Positions 50,826 through 59,615 of a stretch of 64,000 bases of DNA are shown here, one piece after another. The notes under the pieces are model-generated. The model did no database searches, was not told the DNA's origin, and saw nothing but the letters and a program-made list of their open reading frames with translations. Source of the stretch: Terrisporobacter vanillatitrophus (GTDB taxonomy: Bacteria; Bacillota; Clostridia; Peptostreptococcales; Peptostreptococcaceae). The first letter of the stretch is position 1, and every line of letters starts with the position of its first letter. The stretch is taken from the NCBI RefSeq assembly GCF_051148895.1, contig NZ_CP154625.1:3951704-4015703 (forward strand). The letters are read 5' to 3'. Both the position numbers and the translations under genes were made by a program.

Positions 50826-52046
50826 TTATTTATTTGTAGCTAACTCTTTTTCTTCGTTCTTAGCTAATTCTTCTCTTAATACTTCTCCCATTCTCTTTAT
50901 ACCTTCTACTATTTTTTCTTCAGGCATATTTGAATAGTTAAGTCTACAAGTATTATATACTCCACCATTCGGATAGAATGACTCACCTGGAACGTATGCT
51001 ACATTTTTCTCTAAACATTTTTTAGCCATTTCACCAGCGTTAATTCCTTTTGGGAATGTGACCCAAGTGAATAGTCCTCCTTGTGGATGTGTAAACTCAA
51101 CACAATCTGGGAATTCTTCTTTCATAGTTTGTAACATTATATCTCTACGCTTAACATAACATGCTTTTATTTTTTCAACATGCTCGTCTAAGTCATAAAT
51201 GTCCATAAATTTATTTACTTCCATTTGACTTATTGTAGATGCTTGTAAATCAGCTCCTTGCTTACAAATATTATATTTAGCTAGTATTTCTGGAGCAGCG
51301 CAAGTCCATCCTAATCTATATCCTGGACAGAATATTTTTGAGAAAGTTCCAAGATAAATTACCAATCCCTTAGTATCTAGTGATTTTAGAGATGGTAAAC
51401 TTTCTCCATCAAATCTTAATTCCCCATATGGATTGTCTTCTATCACAGGTATTTCATATTTATTTACTATTTCCATAAATTTAAGACGTCTTTCTAATGG
51501 CCATGTTCTACCTGATGGATTTTGGAAATCTGGTATTACATAAATCATTTTAACTTTATCATTAGAAGCCAAAACTTTTTCTAAGTCTTCCATTATCATG
51601 CCATCATTATCAGTATCAATTTCAATAAACTCTGGCTCATAAGCTTTCATTGCATTTAGTGCACCCATATAAGATGGACTTTCGCATAAAATTACATCAC
51701 CTTTGTCTATAAATGTTTTTCCTGAAAAATCAAGACCTTGTTGAGACCCACTAGTCATTAATATATCATCTGGACCTACATTTGTTTTAAGCGTGTTGTT
51801 CATTCTGTCTGCAATTTTTTGTCTTAATGGAAGATAACCTTCTGTTGAAGTATACTGTAATGCTGTTCTTCCTTGTTCTTCTAATACTGCTACAGAAACT
51901 TTTTTCATTTCTTCCACTGGAAATAATTCTGGAGCAGGCATCCCACCTGCGAAAGATATTACCTCTGGTCTAGCTGTAAGTTTTAATAACTCACGTATAG
52001 CTGACCCTTCAATTTTGCTCATTCTGTCTGCAAATCTAACTGCCAT
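50826..52046 (-). CDS. PLP-dependent class I/II aminotransferase
   Basis: A 406-residue fold-type I aminotransferase close to the 2-aminoadipate/LysN and KAT-like group. It starts FADRMSKIEGSAIRELLKLTARPEVISFAGGMPAPELFP, which is typical of this branch. The PLP lysine lies in YLGTFSKIFCPGYRLGW (about residue 236). Substrate-binding R is near NTCRLNYSN at the C-terminus. It might use aromatic, branched-chain or aminoadipate substrates; the sequence does not decide. Two consecutive terminators follow. Confidence 0.9.
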   Translation of the reverse strand: MAVRFADRMSKIEGSAIRELLKLTARPEVISFAGGMPAPELFPVEEMKKVSVAVLEEQGRTALQYTSTEGYLPLRQKIADRMNNTLKTNVGPDDILMTSGSQQGLDFSGKTFIDKGDVILCESPSYMGALNAMKAYEPEFIEIDTDNDGMIMEDLEKVLASNDKVKMIYVIPDFQNPSGRTWPLERRLKFMEIVNKYEIPVIEDNPYGELRFDGESLPSLKSLDTKGLVIYLGTFSKIFCPGYRLGWTCAAPEILAKYNICKQGADLQASTISQMEVNKFMDIYDLDEHVEKIKACYVKRRDIMLQTMKEEFPDCVEFTHPQGGLFTWVTFPKGINAGEMAKKCLEKNVAYVPGESFYPNGGVYNTCRLNYSNMPEEKIVEGIKRMGEVLREELAKNEEKELATNK

Positions 52047-52125
52047 GTTAAAGCACCCCCTATATATTACCTAATCATCTATATAAATTTTATTAGGTTA
52101 CTACAACTGTTTAACTAAAACCTTC

Positions 52126-52311
52126 CTACTTACTTACAATTTTCTTTATTCTTTTTTCTAAAGTTTGTCTATCTAACATAATCAATCTTTTACAGTTAGT
52201 GCATTTAATCTTTATATCCATACCTACTCTAACTATTTCAAATTGTTTACATCCACAAGCATGTTGTTTTTTTAGTTCTACTATGTCACCTAAATTAAGA
52301 TCCATTGGCAT
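52126..52311 (-). CDS. DUF951-family small protein
   Basis: A 61-residue DUF951 protein starting MPMDLNLGDIVELKKQHACGCKQFEIVRVG, with four cysteines (CGC and CTNC) that may bind zinc; the rest matches the family pattern DIKIKCTNCKRLIMLDR. I set the start at 52311 because AGGAGG is ten bases upstream; the TTG at 52317 is too close. Function unknown; the gene commonly lies near the replication origin of Firmicutes. Confidence 0.85.
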   Translation of the reverse strand: MPMDLNLGDIVELKKQHACGCKQFEIVRVGMDIKIKCTNCKRLIMLDRQTLEKRIKKIVSK

Positions 52312-52750
52312 AGACAATCAACCTCCTTACTAATTTAGATTTTGCTTTTGTTGCATTACTTTTTATGATATTCAATAAGTCCCCCAACATATTAAACACC
52401 ATACTTTTTATATTTTCAGTTGAAAATCAATAGATACAATACTACTTTTTATAATAAATATTTTAAGAAGTAGTATCAATATGAACATTAATAGTCGCTT
52501 TGCCTTAATTATTTTAGTGGATTGAAATGAATTAAGACTGATAGTATTATTTATTTTAATAAAATTATTTAACCTTATTGCTTCAGCCTTTAAATAAAAA
52601 GTCTTTTATTTATTCTATGTAGATATAATTATAGTAATAAATTACTTCAATACCATAATTATACCAATTGAGAATACAAATGTAAATTTGTTATTATCAT
52701 ATTTTAAATAATCATAACAATAAAAAGCTTTTCCACAGCAATATTTAATA
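52312..52750. other. Gap between DUF951 and rstA-like genes
   Basis: 439 bp without a recognised gene. It holds an inverted repeat ATACTACTT (52439-52447) / AAGTAGTAT (52468-52476) without a T run, and a minus-strand ORF of 26 codons (52408-52488), MFILILLLKIFIIKSSIVSI followed by DFQLKI, with only a weak AAGG upstream. The ORF overlaps the hairpin. A GTGGATTGAAA string on the top strand looks like a CRISPR repeat tail but is single. Confidence 0.5.
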
Positions 52751-54043
52751 TTATATAATATCTAACTCTTTATATATAATAACACCTTTTTGATAACATT
52801 CTAATTCTTTTTCTTTTGATATACTAGAATATAACCTTCCTAATTCAATATATAAGCTAGCTAGTATTTTCTTATTTTCTAAACCTTTTGCAATATCTAT
52901 ACACTTGTTTAAATAATCTATTGATGCTTCTACTTCATCTTTATTCTTATACATATCAGAATAGAATTTTAACGACTTATACTCATAGTATTTATCTTTA
53001 TTTTTGATAGATGAAACTAAAGCTAATTTACAATATCTTTGAGCCATATCATATTCTCCTCTTTTTACATAAGAGTCAATCATATTAAACAAGCTTTCCA
53101 TCATATATTGATTTTCATCTCTCTTTGTAATATCATACACCTTTTGAGAATATTCTAAGTGCTTATCTATGTCTCCCATTTCGGAATAAATCTTACTCAT
53201 AGACAAATATACTTTAGCTAATCTATTTTTATTTTCTTCTTTTTCTATTATTTCTAATGCCTTGTTAAAGCATTCTTTAGATTCTGAATATTTCCCAACA
53301 TTTAATAAGTTTTTAGCTTTTAATACTAAAATGTTTACCTCTTCTTTTATACAGTCTTCATTATCTATTCGATCGATTTTTTCCATAAATTCTAGTGATT
53401 TTTGTGGTTGATTCAATTTCATATAACACTCGGAGATCTTACTGTATAACTCCTTATATATGTCTGCATCTTCTATATTACTTTCGTCTAGAACCTCTTT
53501 TGCAAACATAAAACGAGTTAGGGCTCCCTTGTAGAATTTATCTATCATATATATATTTCCTATATTAACATAACAATTATATATATCATCTTTATCTTCA
53601 TTTTTTATAAAATAATATAGTGCTTTTTCGTAATAATATACTGCACAAGTATAATCTTCTTTTTTGCAATTAATCTCAGCTAGTAAGTTATTACATTTAC
53701 CGTAGCTTTCATTTAACTTGTACTCTTTACATATATCTATAATTTCTTTTATTTGCTCTTCTGCCTTTTCTAGCTCATCACATTTAATATAAATTTCACT
53801 TTTTAGTATAAGATTATCTGTTATTTTTTTAGATTGCATCTCTTTTGTTTCTAATAAATAATCTACACTTACTCCTAATTTATTCGACAAATATTCCAAC
53901 AACTCATAACTTGTATGTGATTTGTCTCTTTCAATATGACTTATCTGAGCAGCTGTAATTCTATCTCCAGCTAATTCCTTTAATGTCATATTTTGTTCTT
54001 TTCTAAGCTTTTTTATTTTTTCCCCTAAACTTAATATATTCAT
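52751..54043 (-). CDS. rstA: RstA-like RRNPP-family regulator (XRE-TPR)
   Basis: The 430-residue protein has an XRE-type helix-turn-helix at the N-terminus (about 7-65; LGEKIKKLRKEQNMTLKELA, then AAQISHIERDKSHTSYELLEYLS) followed by about nine tetratricopeptide-like repeats up to the C-terminus (for example YYYEKALYYF, AKVYLSMSKIYSEMGDIDKHLEYSQ). This is the RRNPP design (Rap, Rgg, NprR, PlcR, PrgX), regulators that respond to small peptides. Length, domains and position beside spo0J/soj match C. difficile RstA, which promotes sporulation and limits toxin and motility genes. The symbol is by that similarity and context. Start ATG with GGGGGGAAG upstream. A palindrome lies in the promoter. Confidence 0.75.
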   Translation of the reverse strand: MNILSLGEKIKKLRKEQNMTLKELAGDRITAAQISHIERDKSHTSYELLEYLSNKLGVSVDYLLETKEMQSKKITDNLILKSEIYIKCDELEKAEEQIKEIIDICKEYKLNESYGKCNNLLAEINCKKEDYTCAVYYYEKALYYFIKNEDKDDIYNCYVNIGNIYMIDKFYKGALTRFMFAKEVLDESNIEDADIYKELYSKISECYMKLNQPQKSLEFMEKIDRIDNEDCIKEEVNILVLKAKNLLNVGKYSESKECFNKALEIIEKEENKNRLAKVYLSMSKIYSEMGDIDKHLEYSQKVYDITKRDENQYMMESLFNMIDSYVKRGEYDMAQRYCKLALVSSIKNKDKYYEYKSLKFYSDMYKNKDEVEASIDYLNKCIDIAKGLENKKILASLYIELGRLYSSISKEKELECYQKGVIIYKELDII

Positions 54044-54071
54044 TATATTATTTACTTCCCCCCTTTTTTTT

Positions 54072-54105
54072 AAGTTATTCTCATTTTATAATATAATTAT
54101 AACTT
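54072..54105. promoter_or_regulatory. Inverted repeat in the rstA-like promoter
   Basis: AAGTTAT (54072-54078) and ATAACTT (54099-54105), 20 bp apart, flank a -10-like TATTATAAAAT on the minus strand. RstA is known to repress its own gene; this is a candidate operator. Confidence 0.4.
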
Positions 54106-54246
54106 ATATTTACATTAAAAACATCACTAAAATATTCCTTTTCCTAATTATATTTTTTGTGTATAAATATTTAATATTATAAAAAATGCATTAAATATTT
54201 AAATTTAATTATAAATTTTTTCATAAAACTTATGGTTTTTTAACAT

Positions 54247-54285
54247 ATAAAAGAAGGTATAAATTTAATTAATACCTTCTTTTAT
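54247..54285 (-). terminator. Terminator after spo0J
   Basis: 14-bp perfect stem ATAAAAGAAGGTAT with an 11-nt loop; T-rich following on the minus strand. It lies 6 bp after the spo0J stop and separates it from the rstA-like gene. Confidence 0.88.
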
Positions 54286-54290
54286 ATCTA

Positions 54291-55160
54291 TTAATCTTCA
54301 TCCATCATTATGGACAATATATCATTCAATTCTTCTTCATTATTGTATACTATTTCTATTTTACCTTTTTTCTTGCCCTTTGATATATTTACCTGTGTTC
54401 CAAATATATTGGAGAGTTTTTCTTCTGCATCAATTATATAAATATCTTTTTGCTTTTCTTCTGATTTCTTAACTTCTTTGCTAGAAATAATTTTTTTAGC
54501 TATTTCTTCTACTACTCTAACAGATAAATCATCTGTAACTATTTTGTTAGCTATTTCTAATTGTTGATCATGATTTTCTATTCTAAGTAATGCTTTTCCA
54601 TGACCTGGTGTTATTTTTCCATTTTCAATCATTCTAATTACTTTTTTCTGTAAATTTAGCAATCTTAAAGTATTTGTAATATGAGGTCTACTTTTTCCAA
54701 CTGCCTCTGATAGCTCTTCTTGAGTGACCTTGTAATTCTCTATTAAACTTTTATAGGCTAAAGCTTCTTCTATAGCATTTAAATCTTCCCTTTGTAAGTT
54801 TTCTATAAGAGCAATTTCCATTATATCTTTAACCGGTATATCCTTAATTACCGCTGGTATTTCTTCTTTTCCTGCCATAATAGATGCTCTGTATCTTCTC
54901 TCACCTGCTATAATCATATAATTATTTTCATCTGTAGGTTTTAAAACTATCGGTTGCAGTACTCCTACATTTTTTATAGAATCAGATAAGGCTTTTATTC
55001 TTTCTTCATCAAATTCTTTTCTTGGTTGGTTTTTGTTAGGTCGTATATTGCTCAATTTTATTTGTACAATCTCTTTTTTATCAACCTCGTCATTTATTTC
55101 AGGAATTAAAGCGCTAAGACCTTTTCCTAATCTTTTACTTCTTCTAGGTGTATTATCCAT
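54291..55160 (-). CDS. spo0J: Chromosome-partitioning protein Spo0J (ParB)
   Basis: A 289-residue ParB CTPase that loads on parS and recruits SMC. The N-terminal start SKRLGKGLSALIPEI is family-typical, and the CTP-binding ParB motif reads IAGERRYRASIMAGKEEIPAVI (about 87-108). The HTH that reads parS includes TQEELSEAVGKSRPHITNTLRLLNL (about 147-171), and the C-terminal dimer domain ends the protein. The gene starts 1 bp after soj, so they are coupled. Two parS-like sites are visible in this window. Confidence 0.95.
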   Translation of the reverse strand: MDNTPRRSKRLGKGLSALIPEINDEVDKKEIVQIKLSNIRPNKNQPRKEFDEERIKALSDSIKNVGVLQPIVLKPTDENNYMIIAGERRYRASIMAGKEEIPAVIKDIPVKDIMEIALIENLQREDLNAIEEALAYKSLIENYKVTQEELSEAVGKSRPHITNTLRLLNLQKKVIRMIENGKITPGHGKALLRIENHDQQLEIANKIVTDDLSVRVVEEIAKKIISSKEVKKSEEKQKDIYIIDAEEKLSNIFGTQVNISKGKKKGKIEIVYNNEEELNDILSIMMDED

Positions 55161-55161
55161 A

Positions 55162-55935
55162 CTATATTACATCCTCCTCTAATTCAATAAATTCTTCTGC
55201 TAACTCTTTATATGCTAATGTTCCCCTACATTTTGAATCATAATAAATCACCGGTTTTCCATAGCTTGGTGCCTCAGCAAGTCTTACATTTCTAGGAATT
55301 AATGTAGTATATACACTCCCTTTGAAGTATTTTTTTACTTCTTCAACAACCTGAATAGATAAATTTGCTCTTCCATCAAACATGCTAAGAACTACACCTT
55401 GTATTTCAATCTTAGGATTTAATCTATTTTTTACTAATTTATATGTTGACATTAGTTGACTAACACCTTCTAATGCATAATATTCACATTGTATAGGTAT
55501 TAAAACACTATCAACTGCAGTCAATGAGTTTATAGTAAGCATGCCTAAAGAAGGAGGACAGTCTATAAAAATATAATCATATTCATCTTTGATTTTTTCT
55601 ATACTATCCCTTAATTTATACTCTCGATCACTTTCATTCGCCAACTCTATTTCTGCCCCAGCCAACTCACTAGCTGATGCTATAATCTGTATATTATCAA
55701 ATTCTGTGTCAATAATAGCTTCTCTTATATCTAAACCATCTATTATAACTTCATATATAGTATTTTCTACAGTATTTTTATCAATTCCATAACCACTAGT
55801 AGTATTCCCTTGGGGATCCATGTCTAAAACTAACACTTTTTTCCCTAATTGTCCTAAACTTGCACTTAAGTTAACATTAGTTGTTGTCTTTCCTACTCCA
55901 CCTTTTTGATTAAAAATTGCTACAGATTTTCCCAT
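55162..55935 (-). CDS. soj: Chromosome-partitioning ATPase Soj (ParA)
   Basis: ParA/Soj, 257 residues: deviant Walker A FNQKGGVGKTTTNVNLSASL (8-27, with the KGGVGKT signature), Walker A' DMDPQGNTTSGYG, and Walker B IFIDCPPSLGML. The Soj-Spo0J pair moves the origin region and Soj also modulates DnaA at the origin. Full length. Downstream of noc with 55 bp between; ends one base before spo0J. Confidence 0.97.
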   Translation of the reverse strand: MGKSVAIFNQKGGVGKTTTNVNLSASLGQLGKKVLVLDMDPQGNTTSGYGIDKNTVENTIYEVIIDGLDIREAIIDTEFDNIQIIASASELAGAEIELANESDREYKLRDSIEKIKDEYDYIFIDCPPSLGMLTINSLTAVDSVLIPIQCEYYALEGVSQLMSTYKLVKNRLNPKIEIQGVVLSMFDGRANLSIQVVEEVKKYFKGSVYTTLIPRNVRLAEAPSYGKPVIYYDSKCRGTLAYKELAEEFIELEEDVI

Positions 55936-55990
55936 AAAGACTTCCCCCTTTTCTTGTTTTAAAAAAAGATTACTGCTAAGCAGTAACCCC

Positions 55991-56776
55991 TTATTTTTTA
56001 GGAATTTTGACTACAACTTCCATGTAATCTCCCTTATCTATTTCATTATACTTTGCTTCAATTCCTGTATTCTTTATGGCATCATATGCTTGTTTTAATG
56101 TATTAAGATATATTCTAATACCTACTGAGCATTTTATATTCTGTTTCTTTTCAGGTTCACTCTCTGCTTTTAAAGCTTCTAATGTATCATTTATTAATTT
56201 TTCTGTTTTCTTAACTGTAAGCTCTTGTTTAACTACTTTTTGAATAATTTCCATCATTAGTTCTTCATTAGGTAACTTAAGCAATGCTCTCGCATGTCTT
56301 TCAGTCAAGCCATTCTCAACAAGATATTGCTTTACGTTATCAGGAAGCTTTAGTATCCTAAGCTTATTAGCTATGGTTGATTGGTTTTTGCCTAATTTTC
56401 CAGCCAACTGTTGTTGAGTAAAATTATGTTCTTTTATTAAATTCTCATATCCTAGAGATTCCTCTATAAAATTCAAATCTTCTCTTTGTAAATTTTCTAA
56501 TAAAGCTAGAACTGCAGAATATTGATCTGACATATTATTTATTATTGCTGGTATAGTTTTTAGCTCAGCTAACTTTGCTGCTCTTAGCCTTCTTTCCCCC
56601 GCAACTAACTCATATCCATCTTCTTTTTGTCTAACAGTAATTGGTTGAAGTATTCCGTACTCTTTTATAGACTTACTTAATTCTTCTAATGCATTGATTG
56701 AAAATACTTTTCTTGGTTGATATGGATTAGGAATTATTTTATCAACTGGTATCTCTTTAACTATTTTTTCTTCCAT
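55991..56776 (-). CDS. noc: Nucleoid occlusion protein Noc
   Basis: A 261-residue ParB paralogue of the Noc branch: ParB motif VAGERRLRAAKLAELKTIPAII, the HTH FTQQQLAGKLGKNQSTIANKLRILKL, and the C-terminal dimer domain. There is a short, charged N-terminus (MEEKIVKEIPVDKIIPNPYQPRK) instead of the amphipathic membrane-binding helix of bacillus Noc, so its membrane contact is uncertain. The position between rsmG and soj-spo0J is the classic one. Confidence 0.9.
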   Translation of the reverse strand: MEEKIVKEIPVDKIIPNPYQPRKVFSINALEELSKSIKEYGILQPITVRQKEDGYELVAGERRLRAAKLAELKTIPAIINNMSDQYSAVLALLENLQREDLNFIEESLGYENLIKEHNFTQQQLAGKLGKNQSTIANKLRILKLPDNVKQYLVENGLTERHARALLKLPNEELMMEIIQKVVKQELTVKKTEKLINDTLEALKAESEPEKKQNIKCSVGIRIYLNTLKQAYDAIKNTGIEAKYNEIDKGDYMEVVVKIPKK

Positions 56777-56924
56777 AACATCCCTCTCTTATTGATAAAT
56801 ATATTTTTACTGCAATTTATGTAAATTTATTTTGATTTTCTACTCACAAAGAGAAATTATTTCCCTTTATGAGTATTTATTTCTTCATTTAATATTATTT
56901 TCCTTCTATATTTCTCTATATTAT

Positions 56925-57644
56925 TTATTTTATAGGATTTTTAGATGGTTTGCCTGCTTTTCTTGGATATTTTGATGGGGTATTCTTAATTTTTTTGAAT
57001 ACTAATATATTATGATTTAATTCTAAATCTGGTAACTTAATATCTATTTTTTCAACAAATTCTATTCCCAAAGCTTCCATAGCTAATTTAGACTCTTCTA
57101 GTTCTAAATTAGCATTTGGTCCTTTTAAGCATATGAAATATCCCCCAACTTTTACAAACGGAACACAAAATTCCATTAATATTGGTAGCCCAGCAACGGC
57201 TCTTGCTGTAGCAACATCAAATTTTTCTCTGTATTCTTCACTTTTGCCAAAATCTTCAGCTCTACCATGAATAAACTCTATCCCTTTTAAATTTAATTCA
57301 CTTGCAACTTCTTGTAAAAAGCTTATTCTTTTATTTAGTGAGTCTAACAAAGTTAAGTTTAAATTATCTAAACAAATTTTTAGTGGCATACCTGGGAAAC
57401 CTGCTCCAGTACCCACATCTATTAGCGATGTATCATCATTTATATAATTATTCGTTACAGCAGATATAGAGTCTAAGAAGTGCTTTATGTACACTTCTCT
57501 TTCTTCTTCTATACCTGTTAAATTCATTACTTTATTCCATTCAACTAATATTTTTCTATATTTTTTTAAGTTTTGAAGTTTTTCATCAGTTACTTCTAAA
57601 CCAAAGCCTTCTATACCTGATTTTAATACTTCTAGGTTATTCAT
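56925..57644 (-). CDS. rsmG: 16S rRNA (guanine527-N7)-methyltransferase
   Basis: RsmG (GidB), 239 residues, with SAM motif DVGTGAGFPGMPLKI (about 77-91), the downstream ATARAVAGLPILME catalytic region (about 145-158), and FICLKGPNA near 173. It makes the 7-methylguanosine at 16S position 527. The first codons overlap the end of mnmG by 8 bp, so translation is coupled. A basic tail (KYPRKAGKPSKNPIK) is usual. Confidence 0.97.
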   Translation of the reverse strand: MNNLEVLKSGIEGFGLEVTDEKLQNLKKYRKILVEWNKVMNLTGIEEEREVYIKHFLDSISAVTNNYINDDTSLIDVGTGAGFPGMPLKICLDNLNLTLLDSLNKRISFLQEVASELNLKGIEFIHGRAEDFGKSEEYREKFDVATARAVAGLPILMEFCVPFVKVGGYFICLKGPNANLELEESKLAMEALGIEFVEKIDIKLPDLELNHNILVFKKIKNTPSKYPRKAGKPSKNPIK

Positions 57645-59532
57645 TGTTTCCTCCTCTAGTTTTTCTCATTTGTTCTAAATAAATAAGTAAAACTGATATA
57701 TCTGCAGGAGAAACACCTGAAATACGAGAAGCTTGTCCTATAGATACAGGTTTTATAGCATCTAGTTTTTGTCTAGCTTCTAATCTTAAACCCTCTATTG
57801 AAGAATAATTTATATCTTCAGGAAGTTTTCTATTTTCTAATTTTTTAAATTGATCTATTTGCTTTAATTGTTTGTCTATATAACCTTCGTATTTTGACAT
57901 AATTACACATTGTTCTTTAATATCATCAGATACTTCTTCTCCAGCATCTTTTCCTATTTGTTCTAAAATACTGTAAGTTACTTCTGGACGTTTTAGGAAT
58001 TCGTATAATGATAAACCTAATTTTATCTCTGAACCACCAACTTCAGCAAGTATATGGTTAACTTCTTTTGGAGTTACTCTTTCTGTTTTTAATCTTTCTA
58101 ATTCCTTTTCAACTTCTGATTTTTTAGCAAGATATCTGATGTATCTCTCTTCTTTAACAAGACCTATATCATGACCTTTTTCAGTAAGTCTTCTATCTGC
58201 ATTATCTTGTCTTAAGTATAATCTATACTCTGCTCTGGAAGTCATCATTCTATATGGTTCATTAGTTCCTTTAGTTACTAAATCATCTATAAGAACGCCT
58301 ATATATCCTTCTGATCTATCTAATATAAAAGGTTCTTTTCCTTCAATTTTTAATGCAGCATTTATACCTGCTATAAGACCTTGAGCTGCTGCTTCTTCAT
58401 ATCCTGATGTACCATTAAATTGCCCTGCACTGTATAAGTTTTCTGTTACTTTTATTTCTAAAGTAGCTTTCAACTGTGTAGGGTCTATACAGTCATACTC
58501 AATCGCATAAGCAGGTCTCATTATTTGAGCATTTTCAAGACCTCTCATTGATTTATATATTTGAACTTGTACTTCAAAAGGCAAACTTGTTGATATACCT
58601 TGGATATACATTTCTTTAGTATCTAATCCTTCCGGCTCAATAAATGTTTGATGTGATTCTTTATCACTGAATCTTACAACTTTATCTTCTATTGATGGAC
58701 AGTATCTAGCCCCAGTAGCATTCACTTTCCCACTGTACATAGCCGATCTTTCAATATTATCCATTATAACCTTGTGTGTATCTGTATTTGTTCTTGCTAA
58801 ATAACAAGGTGCTTGATCTATCTGTAAATTTTCACTCATAAATGAGAATGGCGTTATTCTTTCATCTCCCTCTTGAATCTCCATTTGAGAGAAATCTATA
58901 CTATCCTTATGAATTCTAGCAGGCGTACCTGTTTTGAATCTTCTCATATTTAAACCTAAATCAATTAATTTATCTGTTAAAGAAGCTGCATATCCTAATC
59001 CATTAGGACCTTCTTTAAATGTTCCTTCACCTATATAAATTAATGAATTTAAATAAACTCCAGTTGCAAGTATAACTGCTTTGGCATTATAAGCACACCC
59101 TAATTTAGTTACTACTCCTGTTACAACTTTTCCATCATGAAGTATATCTACAACTTCATCCATAGCTATATCCAAGTTTGACTCGTTTTCAAGAGTTTTT
59201 TTCATTTCTGTGTGATATTTAAACTTATCTGCTTGTGCTCTTAAAGAATGTACAGCTGGTCCTTTTGCTGTATTTAACATTCTACTTTGTATAAATGTCT
59301 TGTCTATATTTATACCCATTTCTCCACCAAGAGCATCTATTTCTTTAACTAATTGTCCTTTACCTGTTCCACCTATAGATGGGTTACATGGCATCATTCC
59401 AATTGAGTCTAGTGTTAATGTTATTATTAGTGTTTTATGACCCATTCTTGCTGTAGCTAATGCTGCTTCACAACCAGCATGTCCTGCTCCAACAACAATT
59501 ACATCATAACTTCCTGCATTATATGTTTGCAT
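57637..59532 (-). CDS. mnmG: tRNA uridine-5-carboxymethylaminomethyl modification enzyme MnmG
   Basis: MnmG (GidA), 631 residues from the ATG at 59532, which has AAAGGAG five bases upstream; the TTG at 59553 would lie before that site. FAD-binding motif DVIVVGAGHAGCEAALA near the start, MPCNPSIGGTGKGQLVKEIDALGGEMG (about 46-73), and the C-terminal domain (about 550-631) that binds MnmE. With MnmE and glycine it makes cmnm5U34 in tRNA. A parS-like sequence lies 22 bp upstream. Confidence 0.97.
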   Translation of the reverse strand: MQTYNAGSYDVIVVGAGHAGCEAALATARMGHKTLIITLTLDSIGMMPCNPSIGGTGKGQLVKEIDALGGEMGINIDKTFIQSRMLNTAKGPAVHSLRAQADKFKYHTEMKKTLENESNLDIAMDEVVDILHDGKVVTGVVTKLGCAYNAKAVILATGVYLNSLIYIGEGTFKEGPNGLGYAASLTDKLIDLGLNMRRFKTGTPARIHKDSIDFSQMEIQEGDERITPFSFMSENLQIDQAPCYLARTNTDTHKVIMDNIERSAMYSGKVNATGARYCPSIEDKVVRFSDKESHQTFIEPEGLDTKEMYIQGISTSLPFEVQVQIYKSMRGLENAQIMRPAYAIEYDCIDPTQLKATLEIKVTENLYSAGQFNGTSGYEEAAAQGLIAGINAALKIEGKEPFILDRSEGYIGVLIDDLVTKGTNEPYRMMTSRAEYRLYLRQDNADRRLTEKGHDIGLVKEERYIRYLAKKSEVEKELERLKTERVTPKEVNHILAEVGGSEIKLGLSLYEFLKRPEVTYSILEQIGKDAGEEVSDDIKEQCVIMSKYEGYIDKQLKQIDQFKKLENRKLPEDINYSSIEGLRLEARQKLDAIKPVSIGQASRISGVSPADISVLLIYLEQMRKTRGGNNE

Positions 59533-59553
59533 GATTTCTCCTTTCTTAAACAA

Positions 59554-59569
59554 TGTTTCACGTTAAACA
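59554..59569. promoter_or_regulatory. parS-like site 2
   Basis: TGTTTCACGTTAAACA matches the parS consensus TGTTTCACGTGAAACA at 15 of 16 positions, between mnmE and mnmG, 4.5 kb from oriC. The nearby spo0J and noc genes encode ParB-family proteins that could bind here. Confidence 0.88.
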
Positions 59570-59615
59570 TTAATATCTTATTAATCGTTTCATTTATAAA
59601 GTAACTTTATTTTAT

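Noticed and set aside
52408..52488. Annotating the 26-codon ORF as a signalling peptide gene.
   Set aside because: Only a weak ribosome-binding site, overlap with a hairpin and no comparison available; kept as a hypothesis within the RstA finding.
52510..52530. A GTGGATTGAAA string resembling the end of a CRISPR repeat.
   Set aside because: It occurs once, with no regularly spaced second copy and no cas genes in the window.
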